Shown here piece by piece: positions 5,235 through 13,659 of a stretch of 15,026 nucleotides of DNA (the first letter of the stretch is position 1; every line of letters starts with the position of its first letter). The stretch is from the NCBI GenBank assembly GCA_900542475.1, contig UQNO01000045.1:1-15026 (forward strand). The letters run 5' to 3'. Source of the stretch: an uncultured Bacteroidota bacterium (GTDB lineage: Bacteria > Bacteroidota > Bacteroidia > Bacteroidales > F082). Made by a program: the position numbers and the translations under genes. The notes under the pieces were generated by a model, which did not search any database, had not been told where the DNA came from, and saw nothing but the letters and a program-made list of their open reading frames with translations.

Positions 5235-7229
5235 TTATTTCACAATTTCTTCAATCATTTTGTCGTCTGCTATATTCGGCATGGTGACTTTGAGTCGCGG
5301 CTCGGTCTCCATGGCGCGTTTTATCGCGAACATCGCCGGCTCGTTACGAGCCCAGCTGCGGCGCGCTATGCCGTTGTTCACGTCCCAGTGCAGCATGCAG
5401 CGCAGGCGTCTGTCGGCTTCCGGGGTGCCGTCGAGCACCATGCCGAAGCCTCCGTTGATGACTTCGCCCCAGCCCACGCCGCCGCCGTTATGGAGAGATA
5501 CCCATGTGGCGCCGCGGAAGCTGTCGCCGATGACGTTGTGTACTGCCATGTCGGCGGTGAAGCTCGACCCGTCGTAGATGTTTGATGTCTCGCGGAAGGG
5601 CGAGTCGGTGCCCGACACGTCGTGATGGTCGCGTCCTAACACCACCGGCGCCGAGAGACGGCCGTCGGCGATGGCTTTGTTGAACTCGGCGGCGATTTTG
5701 GTGCGGCCCTCGCAGTCGGCGTAGAGAATGCGCGCCTGCGAGCCGACGACGAGACGGTTGGCTTTCGCGCCTTGAATCCACTGTATGTTGTCGTGCATCT
5801 GCTGCTGAATCTCCTTGGGCGACGACGTGGCGATGTCTTCCAACACCTTGCACGCGATGTCGTCGGTGACCTGTAAGTCTTCCGGCTTGCCCGAGGTGCA
5901 GACCCAGCGGAACGGGCCGAAGCCGTAGTCGAAATACATTGGCCCCATGATGTCTTGTACGTACGATGGATAACGGAACTTGCCGTCTTCCTTCAGGATG
6001 TCGGCGCCGGCGCGGCTGCTTTCGAGCAGGAACGCGTTGCCGTAGTCGAAGAAATACATGCCTTTTGCCGCGAGCTTGTTGACGGCTGCCACGTGACGGC
6101 GCAGCGAGGCGTACACCGCCTCCTTGAACCTGGCCGGCTCTTCCGCCATCATCGTTTTCGACTCTTCCAAAGAATAGCCGACGGGGTAGTAGCCGCCAGC
6201 GAATGGGTTGTGCAAAGAGGTCTGGTCGGAGCCTAAATCCACCGAGATGCCTTTGTCTGCCGCATATTCCCAGAGATCGACGACGTTGCCTTGATATGCG
6301 AACGAGCGTGCCGTCTTCTTTGTGCGCGCCTCGTTCACCTTCGCGAACAGCTCGTCGAGGTTCTCGTGAATCTCATCGACCCAGCCCTGGCTGTAGCGTT
6401 TCTGTGCCGCTGCCGGGTTGATTTCCGCCGTAATCGACACCACGCCCGCTATGTTGCCCGCCTTCGGCTGCGCCCCCGACATTCCGCCGAGACCGGCAGT
6501 GATGAACAGCTTGCCGGCAGGCGTGCCGCCTTGCTTGCGCGACGCGTTCAACACCGTGATGGTCGTGCCGTGCACTATGCCCTGCGGGCCGATGTACATG
6601 TATGAACCTGCCGTCATCTGGCCGTATTGTGTCACGCCGAGCGCGTTGAAACGCTCCCAGTCGTCCGGCTTGGAATAGTTCGGAATCATCATGCCGTTGG
6701 TGACGATGACACGCGGAGCCTCCTTGTGCGACGGGAACAGCCCCATCGGGTGACCGGAATACATGACCAGGGTCTGCTCTTCGGTCATGTTGGCGAGATA
6801 TTGCATCGTAAGGAGATACTGCGCCCAGTTTTGGAAAATGGCGCCGTTGCCTCCATAGACGATGAGCTCGTGGGGGTGCTGCGCCACCGCCGGGTCTAAA
6901 TTGTTCTGTATCATGAGCATGATGGCAGCGGCTTGACGGCATCGTGCCGGATACTCGTCGATAGAACGGGCATACATCTTGTACGAAGGACGGTAACGGT
7001 ACATGTAAATGCGACCGTAAGTCTCAAGCTCCTCGTAAAACTCCAGAGCCAATTGAGAGTGAAGCCTCTCCGGAAAATAACGGAGCGCGTTCTTCAAAGC
7101 AAGACGTTTCTGCTCTTTTGTCAAAATGTCCTTGCGCTTCGGAGCGTGGTTGACACTCCTGTCGTACTCTCTCACTTCTGGCAACTGCTCGGGAATGCCA
7201 GCAAGTATTGCTTTCTGAAAATCATTCAT
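5235..7229 (-). CDS. hutU: Urocanate hydratase (urocanase, EC 4.2.1.49)
   Basis: The 664-residue enzyme converts urocanate to 4-imidazolone-5-propanoate, the second step of histidine degradation, with tightly bound NAD+ in the cytoplasm. Recognisable blocks are YGGNGAIFQNW (125-135), VMYSGHPMGLFPSH (155-168), the glycine-rich ITAGLGGMSGAQPKAGNIAG (243-262), GSDQTSLHNPFAGGYYPVGY (333-352), GPMYFDYGFGPFRWV (429-443), GRDHHDVSGTDSPFRET (532-548) and ATWVSLHNGGGVGWG (574-588). The length exceeds the ~560 residues of the Pseudomonas enzyme and fits the longer form I associate with Bacteroidota. In place of the classical ARICW signature it reads SQARILYAD (497-505), lacking that cysteine; this probably reflects the subfamily rather than loss of function. 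No other histidine-degradation gene (hutH, hutI, ftcD) is in the window. The start ATG is the first in frame and lies ~40 bases after a good promoter box. Confidence 0.95.
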   Translation of the reverse strand: MNDFQKAILAGIPEQLPEVREYDRSVNHAPKRKDILTKEQKRLALKNALRYFPERLHSQLALEFYEELETYGRIYMYRYRPSYKMYARSIDEYPARCRQAAAIMLMIQNNLDPAVAQHPHELIVYGGNGAIFQNWAQYLLTMQYLANMTEEQTLVMYSGHPMGLFPSHKEAPRVIVTNGMMIPNYSKPDDWERFNALGVTQYGQMTAGSYMYIGPQGIVHGTTITVLNASRKQGGTPAGKLFITAGLGGMSGAQPKAGNIAGVVSITAEINPAAAQKRYSQGWVDEIHENLDELFAKVNEARTKKTARSFAYQGNVVDLWEYAADKGISVDLGSDQTSLHNPFAGGYYPVGYSLEESKTMMAEEPARFKEAVYASLRRHVAAVNKLAAKGMYFFDYGNAFLLESSRAGADILKEDGKFRYPSYVQDIMGPMYFDYGFGPFRWVCTSGKPEDLQVTDDIACKVLEDIATSSPKEIQQQMHDNIQWIQGAKANRLVVGSQARILYADCEGRTKIAAEFNKAIADGRLSAPVVLGRDHHDVSGTDSPFRETSNIYDGSSFTADMAVHNVIGDSFRGATWVSLHNGGGVGWGEVINGGFGMVLDGTPEADRRLRCMLHWDVNNGIARRSWARNEPAMFAIKRAMETEPRLKVTMPNIADDKMIEEIVK

Positions 7230-7270
7230 GTATCTGTGTTTTTGTACTTAATATCACAAATTTTAACCTG

Positions 7271-7278
7271 CAAATTTA
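7271..7278 (-). promoter_or_regulatory. Putative -7 box for hutU
   Basis: On the minus strand this reads TAAATTTG, matching the Bacteroidota -7 consensus TAnnTTTG, 41 bases before the hutU start codon. No clear -33 TTTG was found at the right distance. It lies back to back with the plus-strand box at 7288-7295, so the 87-bp gap appears to hold two divergent promoters. Confidence 0.5.
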
Positions 7279-7287
7279 AGAAATTTA

Positions 7288-7295
7288 TATCTTTG
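7288..7295 (+). promoter_or_regulatory. Putative -7 box for the C10 peptidase gene
   Basis: TATCTTTG matches TAnnTTTG and lies 21 bases upstream of the peptidase ATG, which fits a short leader. The -33 element is not clear. Confidence 0.55.
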
Positions 7296-7316
7296 CAGCG
7301 TTAAATTCATAAAAAA

Positions 7317-9821
7317 ATGATGAAAAAATATTTTTTGAGACTTGTGCTGACGTGCGTCGCACTGTCGTTTCTGATGAACTGCATAGTAGCGCAAAGCTTT
7401 GTCGATGAAGCGTTTGCAAAGAAAATAGGTGCTAATTTCATCTCGAACAAGGCGGGGAAAAACGATGTCCGATTGAGTCTTTTTCATACGGAAAACGGTG
7501 CCGACGGACAGCCAAATCTATACATTTACAATGTCGATGGCGGCGGTTTTGTCATCGTTTCGGCTTCGAAAAACATGAAACCGGTGCTCGCTTATTCCTT
7601 GCGGAACGGTTATGAGGGCGAAATACCGGAAACGGCTTGGTATTTCATCAATAATTACAGCCGAAACGCGGATTATTGCGATGAGTTTGACGTTAAGATG
7701 AACGACGATGTTGACAAGGAGTGGAAGTTGTTGGCTGACAACGAGTTGCCTGCGGCGAGGAATGCCAAGGCTGTAGGGCCGCTGATGCAGACTTTGTGGA
7801 ATCAGGATTATCCGTATAATTACTACGCGCCGGCTTGCGACAACTATTTTACCGGCGACCGCTGCTATGCGGGCTGTGTGGCGTGCGCGATGGCGCAGAT
7901 TATGAAATATTGGAATCATCCTGCTCATGGTTATGGCTCGCATTCTTACACCCACGGCACTTACGGGACGCTGTCGGCGAATTTCGGCGAGACGACATAT
8001 AATTGGGACATAATGCCTAATTCGCTTGGCAGTCATGCTGACGATGCCGCCAAGGCGGTGGCGTTGCTGATGTATCATTGCGGCGTTAGCGTCGATATGA
8101 ATTTCGCTCCCGACGGAAGCGGTGCCTATTCCAAAGACGTGGAGACTGCGTTCCGCCAGTATTTCGGATATTGCGCGGCGTCATACCAGGAACGCGGCAA
8201 ATATACCGAGGAGGAATGGATAGCCTTGCTGAAAAGCGAACTCGATAAGTCGCAGCCGCTTTATTTCTCGGGCAACAGCGACCAGGGCGGCGGCCACGCC
8301 ATCGTTTGCGACGGCTATGATGACAACGATTATTTCCATTTCAACCTCGGCTGGAGCGGCTCGGGCAACGATTACTACAGCATCAACGACGTGGCAGGCT
8401 TCCATAACAACGAGGCGGCGGTGGTGAATATCGTGCCTTTGGAGATAAACGCCGACAACAATGGTATAATATATGTGTCTCCCGACGGCGACGGCGACGG
8501 CTCGTCGTGGGAAAACGCCACGCCATATTTTGAATATGCCACCGCGAGAGCTTGCGACGTCTCGAAGATGGTGTGGGTCAAGACAGGAACATATTATGGA
8601 GAGACAAACAATGTCAACGGCGCTTTCGTGATTTACAAAAACAACCGTGTTTACGGAGGCTTTGCCGGCAACGAACCCCCCGACTTCAACCTTGACGACC
8701 GCGACTTTGAAGCCAACCCGACCATTCTGGACGGACAAAATGCCCGCCGTGTGCTGTATCAGATCGACCATTTCAAGAATTATGAATATTCCATCTGGGA
8801 CGGGTTCACCATTCAGAACGGCAGCGCTGGCGCTGGCGCAGGTGCCTATCTGTGCAGCAACAGCCGTTTCGTGAACTGCAAGTTTCTGAACAACCATGCC
8901 AACGGCTTCGGCGGCGCCGCCTATGTCATTTCCGCATTATATAACAACGCCACGGTGTCCTTCGCAAAATGCCTCTTCAACGGCAACAGCGGCTCGCTCG
9001 GCGGCGCCTTGTGCGACATGACAGGCGCATATCTGCTGAACTGCCGTTTCAACAACAACAGCGCAACGGCAAAAGGAGGCGCGTACTATATCTATGCCAA
9101 CAAGGAAAGCAAAATAGTGAACACCGTGTTCGACCATAACACCGCTAACCTGGGAGGAGCAATGTACAACAAAGGGAAAATATCTGTCGTCAACTGCGAT
9201 TTCGTTGATAATCAAGCTTCTGAAGATGCAGGAGGATTGTATAACGAGACGAAATACAGCGAGTTTTCCAACAGTATCTTCTGGAGAAACAACGCGGCAG
9301 GCTCGCCAAGTCAAATCGTTGGAACGGCGAAATTCAACCACTGCGCGATACAAGGCGGTTTCACAGGAACGAATATCATAAATCTGGCGAATGAAAACGA
9401 CGGCTCCGACAACGCTAATTATCCTCGTTTTGAAAATCCTGATGGCGGCGACTATTCAATCGACAGATTCTCGGTTTGTGTCGATGCGGGCAGCAATTCC
9501 GTCGTCGGAATAACAGGGCCGGATATCCTCGGCAACCAACGTATTGTGAATAATGTCATCGACCTCGGAGCCTTTGAGTGTCAATACGGACTGTCGGTCG
9601 ATGATATTGATTCCGATACTTTTGAGATGTATCCGAATCCATTTGATAATCAATTGATTGTCAAAATTAAAGGTGTAATCAATGTCGAAGTCTTCAACGT
9701 GTTTGGACAGCAAATCATCTCTGTCAAGGCACAAGACGAAGTCAATATCAACACCGCAGAATGGAACAGAGGCGTTTATTTCGTGAGAGTCAACGGGTTG
9801 ACAAAAGAAGTCGTCAAATAA
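7317..9821 (+). CDS. Secreted C10-family cysteine peptidase with beta-helix region and T9SS sorting domain
   Basis: This 834-residue protein has four parts. Residues 1-26 are a signal peptide. Residues ~27-150 resemble the inhibitory propeptide of C10 peptidases (SFVDEAFAKKIGANF, GGGFVIVSASKNMKPVLAYS). Residues ~151-373 are the streptopain-like catalytic domain, with nucleophile Cys187 in YAGCVACAMAQIMKYWNHP, catalytic His327 in GGGHAIVCDGYDD, and HFNLGWSGSGNDYY (341-354). Residues ~380-755 look like a right-handed beta-helix with Pmp-like FxxN and GGA repeats (FLNNHANGFGGAAY, FNGNSGSLGGALC, FNNNSATAKGGAYY, FDHNTANLGGAMYN). Residues ~768-834 are a T9SS sorting domain (FEMYPNPFDNQLIVKI ... NRGVYFVRVNGLTKEVVK). 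The catalytic pair is present, so an active protease translocated to the surface or medium is likely, with the beta-helix as a binding or spacer module. The substrate is unknown. Two ATGs in tandem (7317 and 7320) are both usable starts. Confidence 0.92.
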   Translation: MMKKYFLRLVLTCVALSFLMNCIVAQSFVDEAFAKKIGANFISNKAGKNDVRLSLFHTENGADGQPNLYIYNVDGGGFVIVSASKNMKPVLAYSLRNGYEGEIPETAWYFINNYSRNADYCDEFDVKMNDDVDKEWKLLADNELPAARNAKAVGPLMQTLWNQDYPYNYYAPACDNYFTGDRCYAGCVACAMAQIMKYWNHPAHGYGSHSYTHGTYGTLSANFGETTYNWDIMPNSLGSHADDAAKAVALLMYHCGVSVDMNFAPDGSGAYSKDVETAFRQYFGYCAASYQERGKYTEEEWIALLKSELDKSQPLYFSGNSDQGGGHAIVCDGYDDNDYFHFNLGWSGSGNDYYSINDVAGFHNNEAAVVNIVPLEINADNNGIIYVSPDGDGDGSSWENATPYFEYATARACDVSKMVWVKTGTYYGETNNVNGAFVIYKNNRVYGGFAGNEPPDFNLDDRDFEANPTILDGQNARRVLYQIDHFKNYEYSIWDGFTIQNGSAGAGAGAYLCSNSRFVNCKFLNNHANGFGGAAYVISALYNNATVSFAKCLFNGNSGSLGGALCDMTGAYLLNCRFNNNSATAKGGAYYIYANKESKIVNTVFDHNTANLGGAMYNKGKISVVNCDFVDNQASEDAGGLYNETKYSEFSNSIFWRNNAAGSPSQIVGTAKFNHCAIQGGFTGTNIINLANENDGSDNANYPRFENPDGGDYSIDRFSVCVDAGSNSVVGITGPDILGNQRIVNNVIDLGAFECQYGLSVDDIDSDTFEMYPNPFDNQLIVKIKGVINVEVFNVFGQQIISVKAQDEVNINTAEWNRGVYFVRVNGLTKEVVK

Positions 9822-10991
9822 TCACCAGCTTTTGGGCTTGGATATCATGTTTCTGATGCCAAGCACAGTGGTGAATAATGTGAAAAATATATCGTAAAAC
9901 GGCGTGAAGAAGAGATATAGCTTCTTCTCTCCCAATTGTATGGCTGATTTGATATAAATCCAGTCCATGCTGATGTAATGCAAAAGCATCAGTCCGCCTG
10001 TCGCGACATAGTAAAGAGAACTGCCGGAACTGCAATAAAAAGCGGGAGGCATACACAAAAGCATTGCGGCTGAAACGTAATAGAACAACCGGCTCGACAA
10101 AAGCGCGCCTAAAATGATGTTTGTCGAGCGTTTATACATATTGGCGGTGGAGTAGTGTCGGCGTTTTTGATGAATCCAGCCGCTGAAAGTGCGCTTCGGC
10201 TCCGACTCCACACGACAACCCGGGTCGATGAAGATGCGGGTGTTGTCTTTGTTGGCCACCTGGCTGATGAAAATGTCGTCGTCGCCCGAAGGTATGGTAT
10301 AGTGCGAGGTGAATCCCTTGTTTTTATAGAAAAGCCCGCGATGATACGACAGATTCCGCCCTACGCCCATATACGGCATCTTCGCCAACGCCATCGAGAG
10401 ATATTGTATCGCGGTGTAAAGAGTGTCGAAGCGTATCAGCTTGTTCAACAAGCCTTTCCGGGCGAAATAAGGGCCGTAGCCCAGCACCACCCCGGTGTCA
10501 TGGCGGTATGCTCCGACCATGCCCTTAATCCATTGGTCGTTTTCCGGAAGACAGTCGGCGTCGGTGAGCAAAAGCAAATCGTGTTTCGCCGACTTTATCC
10601 CCATGCTGAGCGGAAACTTCTTGCCCTGGAAAAAATTCAGACTCTGGGTGAGCGACACCACATTGATGTCAGGACGACGGTCAGAAAGCTCCTTCAGATA
10701 GTCGGTGGTCTCGTCAGTGGAGCAGTCGTTGACAATCACCAGTTCAAAATCTGGATAATCTTGCGATAAAATACGCGGTATGAGGTCGAGGAGATACTCG
10801 TAAGCATCTTTGGCACAGACGATTACAGACACTGGCTCGTAATTGGGAGTCTCGTTGTCGTACTTGTCTTTTTTGAAAAACGCCAGCCTGCTGAAAAGAC
10901 CCCAGAAATATGACATCTGTATTATCCATGTGAGAGCGAAAATACATAAAACGATGAACCCCAAAGTGTTATAGTTGAAAGTGATACCCAT
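9822..10991 (-). CDS. Membrane-anchored family 2 glycosyltransferase
   Basis: The 389-residue protein begins with one membrane segment (about 9-29) and a GT-A fold glycosyltransferase domain (~53-280): PVSVIVCAKDAYEYL (53-67), ELVIVNDCSTDETTDYL (83-99), a metal-binding DAD in LLLTDADCLPEND (140-152), GDDDIFISQ (236-244) and the QxxRR-type QKRRH (275-279). C-terminal hydrophobic segments follow (about 291-316, 325-345 and 360-382). This layout is that of processive or lipid-linked sugar transferases acting at the inner membrane. Donor, acceptor and product cannot be read from the sequence. Its stop codon directly abuts that of the convergent peptidase gene with no spacer. A TAATTTTG box lies just upstream. 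Confidence 0.88.
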   Translation of the reverse strand: MGITFNYNTLGFIVLCIFALTWIIQMSYFWGLFSRLAFFKKDKYDNETPNYEPVSVIVCAKDAYEYLLDLIPRILSQDYPDFELVIVNDCSTDETTDYLKELSDRRPDINVVSLTQSLNFFQGKKFPLSMGIKSAKHDLLLLTDADCLPENDQWIKGMVGAYRHDTGVVLGYGPYFARKGLLNKLIRFDTLYTAIQYLSMALAKMPYMGVGRNLSYHRGLFYKNKGFTSHYTIPSGDDDIFISQVANKDNTRIFIDPGCRVESEPKRTFSGWIHQKRRHYSTANMYKRSTNIILGALLSSRLFYYVSAAMLLCMPPAFYCSSGSSLYYVATGGLMLLHYISMDWIYIKSAIQLGEKKLYLFFTPFYDIFFTLFTTVLGIRNMISKPKSW

Positions 10992-11013
10992 TGCATTTAA
11001 TATTTACAATCTG

Positions 11014-11021
11014 CAAAATTA
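11014..11021 (-). promoter_or_regulatory. Putative -7 box for the glycosyltransferase gene
   Basis: Read on the minus strand this is TAATTTTG, a match to TAnnTTTG, 22 bases upstream of the start codon at 10991. No matching -33 box was seen. Confidence 0.5.
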
Positions 11022-11102
11022 GTAAAAAGTCTTTAGCCGTCAGTCTTCGCCCATTGGTTTTTTTCATTTTAAAAATACTGATAGACTATCAAACTAATTT
11101 TG

Positions 11103-11110
11103 TATTTTTG
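11103..11110 (+). promoter_or_regulatory. Putative -7 box for tgt
   Basis: TATTTTTG matches TAnnTTTG and ends 14 bases before the tgt ATG, which predicts a very short leader. The surrounding sequence is AT-rich and a -33 TTTG at normal spacing is not evident. Confidence 0.5.
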
Positions 11111-11124
11111 CGGAAATTTTACAG

Positions 11125-12258
11125 ATGAAGTACATTTTAGTTAAAAACGATGCGAAAAGTGCCGCGCGCGCAGGCGTTCTGACTACCGACCACGGAGACA
11201 TTGCGACGCCTGTTTTCATGCCTGTCGGTACTGTCGGGAGTGTCAAGGCCACGCATATCAGGGATTTGGAAGATGAGATTCAGGCCATGATAATACTTGG
11301 GAACACCTATCATCTCTATCTTCGTCCCGGCTTGGATGTGCTTCATGAATGTGGAGGCTTGCATCGGTTTAACGGCTGGCGTCGTCCCATATTGACTGAC
11401 AGCGGCGGCTTTCAGGTCTTTTCGTTGACCGATATTCGTAAGATGAGGGAGGAGGGTGTGGAGTTTCGCTCCCATATCGACGGCTCGAAACATCTGTTCA
11501 CGCCGGAGCGTGTCATGGACATCGAGCGTGTCATCGGGGCAGACATCATGATGGCTTTCGACGAGTGCGCGCCGGGCACCTCCGACCACAAATACGCCAA
11601 AGAAGCCATGGGACGCACACATCGATGGCTCGACAGATGTCTGAAGCGTTTCAACGAGACGGAGCCGCAATATGGCTATCACCAGTCGCTTTTCCCCATT
11701 GTGCAAGGCTGTACTTACCGCGACCTGCGCGAAGAGTCGGCGGAGTTCATCGCATCGAAGAACTGCGACGGTCACGCCATCGGCGGACTCGCGGTGGGCG
11801 AGCCGACGGAGGTGATGTACGAGATGATAGAAGTGGTGAACGCCATCTTGCCGAAAGACAAGCCGCGCTACCTGATGGGAGTCGGCACTCCGGCGAATAT
11901 TCTGGAAGGAATATCGCGCGGCATCGATATGTTTGACTGTGTCATGCCTACCAGAAACGGACGTAACGGCATGATTTTCACATCCGAAGGTATAATAAAT
12001 ATCAAAAACGAACGCTGGAAATACGATTTCTCGCCGATTGACGAAAACGGCAGCGTTTTTGTGGATAAACAGTACTCTAAAGCATATTTGCGTCATCTGA
12101 TTATCTCAAAGGAGATTCTCGGCCCTATGATAGCCACCGTGCATAACCTCGGTTTCTACCTCTGGCTGGTAAGAGAAGCGAGAAAACATATAATCGACGG
12201 CGACTTCACGAAATGGCGCGACACGATGCTGCCGAAAGTGACGAATAGAATATCCTGA
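11125..12258 (+). CDS. tgt: tRNA-guanine transglycosylase (queuosine biosynthesis, EC 2.4.2.29)
   Basis: This 377-residue enzyme exchanges guanine-34 of GUN-anticodon tRNAs for the queuosine precursor preQ1. Signatures are FMPVGTVGSVKATH (31-44), ILGNTYHLYLRPG (57-69), LTDSGGFQVFSL (90-101) with the conserved Asp92, FDECAPG (145-151), GGLAVGEP (220-227), LMGVGTP (250-256) and GIDMFDCVMPTRNGRNG (266-282) with nucleophile Asp271. The usual zinc-binding CxCxxC is missing: the aligned stretch DENGSVFVDKQYSKAYLRHL has Gly309, Val311 and Asp314 where cysteines are expected, although His340 is kept. From memory, other Bacteroidota Tgt proteins share this loss, so it is probably a lineage trait. The gene is followed after 16 bases by the LptF/LptG-family gene, suggesting an operon. 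Confidence 0.96.
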   Translation: MKYILVKNDAKSAARAGVLTTDHGDIATPVFMPVGTVGSVKATHIRDLEDEIQAMIILGNTYHLYLRPGLDVLHECGGLHRFNGWRRPILTDSGGFQVFSLTDIRKMREEGVEFRSHIDGSKHLFTPERVMDIERVIGADIMMAFDECAPGTSDHKYAKEAMGRTHRWLDRCLKRFNETEPQYGYHQSLFPIVQGCTYRDLREESAEFIASKNCDGHAIGGLAVGEPTEVMYEMIEVVNAILPKDKPRYLMGVGTPANILEGISRGIDMFDCVMPTRNGRNGMIFTSEGIINIKNERWKYDFSPIDENGSVFVDKQYSKAYLRHLIISKEILGPMIATVHNLGFYLWLVREARKHIIDGDFTKWRDTMLPKVTNRIS

Positions 12259-12274
12259 AACACAGAAAATCAAT

Positions 12275-13351
12275 ATGATGAGAAAACTTGACTGGTATAT
12301 CTTCAAGAAATTCATTGGCACATTCTTCTTTGCCATCAGTCTGCTCATTGTCGTGGTGATAGTCTTCGACGTGTCGGAAAACATCGACAGCTTCATCAAA
12401 AACCATGCCTCTTTTTATGAGGTGGTGTTTCATTTCTATATTCCATTTATACCTTATTTCATCAACCTTTTCATATATTTGTTCACCTTCATCTCGGTGA
12501 TTTTCTTCACATCGAAGATGGCGGGGCATACGGAGATTATCGCAATACTCAGCAGCGGCGTCAGCTTCAAGAGGTTCCTGTGGCCTTATATGATGGCCGC
12601 CCTGCTTCTCGCCGGAAGCTCGTTCTATCTCGGCAACTTCTTGATTCCAAGAATGGATACGGTGCGGCGCACCTTTAAAAACACATATATGGAAAACCTG
12701 ATGAAAAGCTCCGGACAGAATATCCACGTCCAGATTGAAAAAGGTGTTTACGCATATATGGCGAACTACGACATGAAACGCTCCACAGGCTATAAATTTA
12801 CATTGGAAAAGTTTGATAATCATATACTTGAGTATAAATTAAGCTCCGACAAGATTGTTTACGACACTGTTCGCGACCAATGGCGTATCTACAACTATAT
12901 CGAATATCATTTTGTCCCGGAGGAGATGCTTGCGCGAGGCAAGGTGAAAGACACCGTCTTGACGATGAAACCCTCTGATTTTTATTTCGTCAAGGAAGAT
13001 TTCGAGGAGATGAACATTATCGAGCTGAACCACTATATAGAAGAGCAGCGTGAAAAGGGCGCCGACAACATACTTCCTTACGAAATCGAGAAGCATAAAC
13101 GCCTGGCGTCGCCTGCCGCCATTATCATCTTGACGATTATCGGGGCGTCGCTGTCGAGCCGCAAGACGCGAGGCGGCATGGGTGTCAACCTCGGAATAGG
13201 TATCACCATCACCTTCACCTATATTCTTTTCCTGGAGTTCTTCAGAGTCTTTGCCATATCCGGAGTTATATCGCCACTGCTCGCCGGCTGGTTGCCGAAC
13301 ATGATTTTCGCGGCGATAGGAATATATTTCCTCGTGAAAGCGCCGAAATAA
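12275..13351 (+). CDS. LptF/LptG-family (YjgP/YjgQ) lipopolysaccharide export permease
   Basis: The 358-residue inner-membrane protein has the family plan: three N-terminal membrane segments (about 12-32, 55-79 and 100-122), a periplasmic domain (~125-275), and three C-terminal segments (about 277-295, 304-326 and 333-355). The family-typical TEIIAILSSGVSFKRF (86-101) follows the second segment. LptF and LptG form the transmembrane half of the LptB2FG ATPase, which pulls lipopolysaccharide from the inner membrane onto the LptC/A bridge. Sequence inspection alone does not separate F from G. It is the second gene after tgt, 16 bases downstream. The C-terminal LASPAAIIILTIIGASLSSRKT is well preserved. 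The length is normal. Confidence 0.9.
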   Translation: MMRKLDWYIFKKFIGTFFFAISLLIVVVIVFDVSENIDSFIKNHASFYEVVFHFYIPFIPYFINLFIYLFTFISVIFFTSKMAGHTEIIAILSSGVSFKRFLWPYMMAALLLAGSSFYLGNFLIPRMDTVRRTFKNTYMENLMKSSGQNIHVQIEKGVYAYMANYDMKRSTGYKFTLEKFDNHILEYKLSSDKIVYDTVRDQWRIYNYIEYHFVPEEMLARGKVKDTVLTMKPSDFYFVKEDFEEMNIIELNHYIEEQREKGADNILPYEIEKHKRLASPAAIIILTIIGASLSSRKTRGGMGVNLGIGITITFTYILFLEFFRVFAISGVISPLLAGWLPNMIFAAIGIYFLVKAPK

Positions 13352-13377
13352 ACAACGATTTCAATTTGTCAACCGTT

Positions 13378-13394
13378 ATTTGTGACACACAAAT
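13378..13394. repeat. 7-bp hairpin after the LptF/LptG-family gene
   Basis: ATTTGTG (13378-13384) pairs with CACAAAT (13388-13394) around a 3-base loop, 26 bases after the upstream stop codon. There is no T-run, so it would be a weak terminator at best. It overlaps the GTG of the short frame that follows, which weakens the case for that frame. Confidence 0.35.
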
Positions 13395-13603
13395 GGAAAT
13401 ATATCCTTGTTCATGTCAAAGAAAATGGCGGCTTCGCGAAATCCGATTGGAATGGTCGAAAATTTGTTTTGAATGAACAATATCGCATGAAAACAAGGGG
13501 TTTGAAGAAGACAAGGATGATGATTGACGCGAACAAAGACTTGATTGTCAAGTTTTTGACATGTTTAAATCGGAAAAGAACTTGCGCCGCGAAGAAAAAA
13601 TAA
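13382..13603 (+). CDS. Doubtful small basic protein
   Basis: A GTG-started frame of 73 residues fills most of the 308-bp gap between the permease and kinase genes. The product is rich in Lys and Arg (KTRGLKKTRMMIDANKDL; CAAKKK at the end), and no domain, signal peptide or membrane segment is visible. The GTG sits inside a small hairpin and no ribosome-binding site is obvious. I do not recognise it. It may be a chance frame or a remnant; apart from it and a weak promoter box, nothing else is seen in this gap. Confidence 0.25.
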   Translation: MTHKWKYILVHVKENGGFAKSDWNGRKFVLNEQYRMKTRGLKKTRMMIDANKDLIVKFLTCLNRKRTCAAKKK

Positions 13604-13633
13604 TAAAATGTGATTTCGGTTTAATTTTTTTTG

Positions 13634-13641
13634 TATTTTAG
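13634..13641 (+). promoter_or_regulatory. Possible -7 box for the deoxynucleoside kinase gene
   Basis: TATTTTAG differs by one base from TAnnTTTG and lies 18 bases before the kinase ATG, after an extended T-run (13625-13632). It would start a transcript for the kinase and kdsB. Confidence 0.35.
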
Positions 13642-13659
13642 CAAAAAATTTGGAAAACT

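Noticed and set aside
11137..12096. Long minus-strand open frame opposite tgt
   Set aside because: Shadow frame: it lies entirely across the well-conserved tgt gene and its translation shows no recognisable domain.
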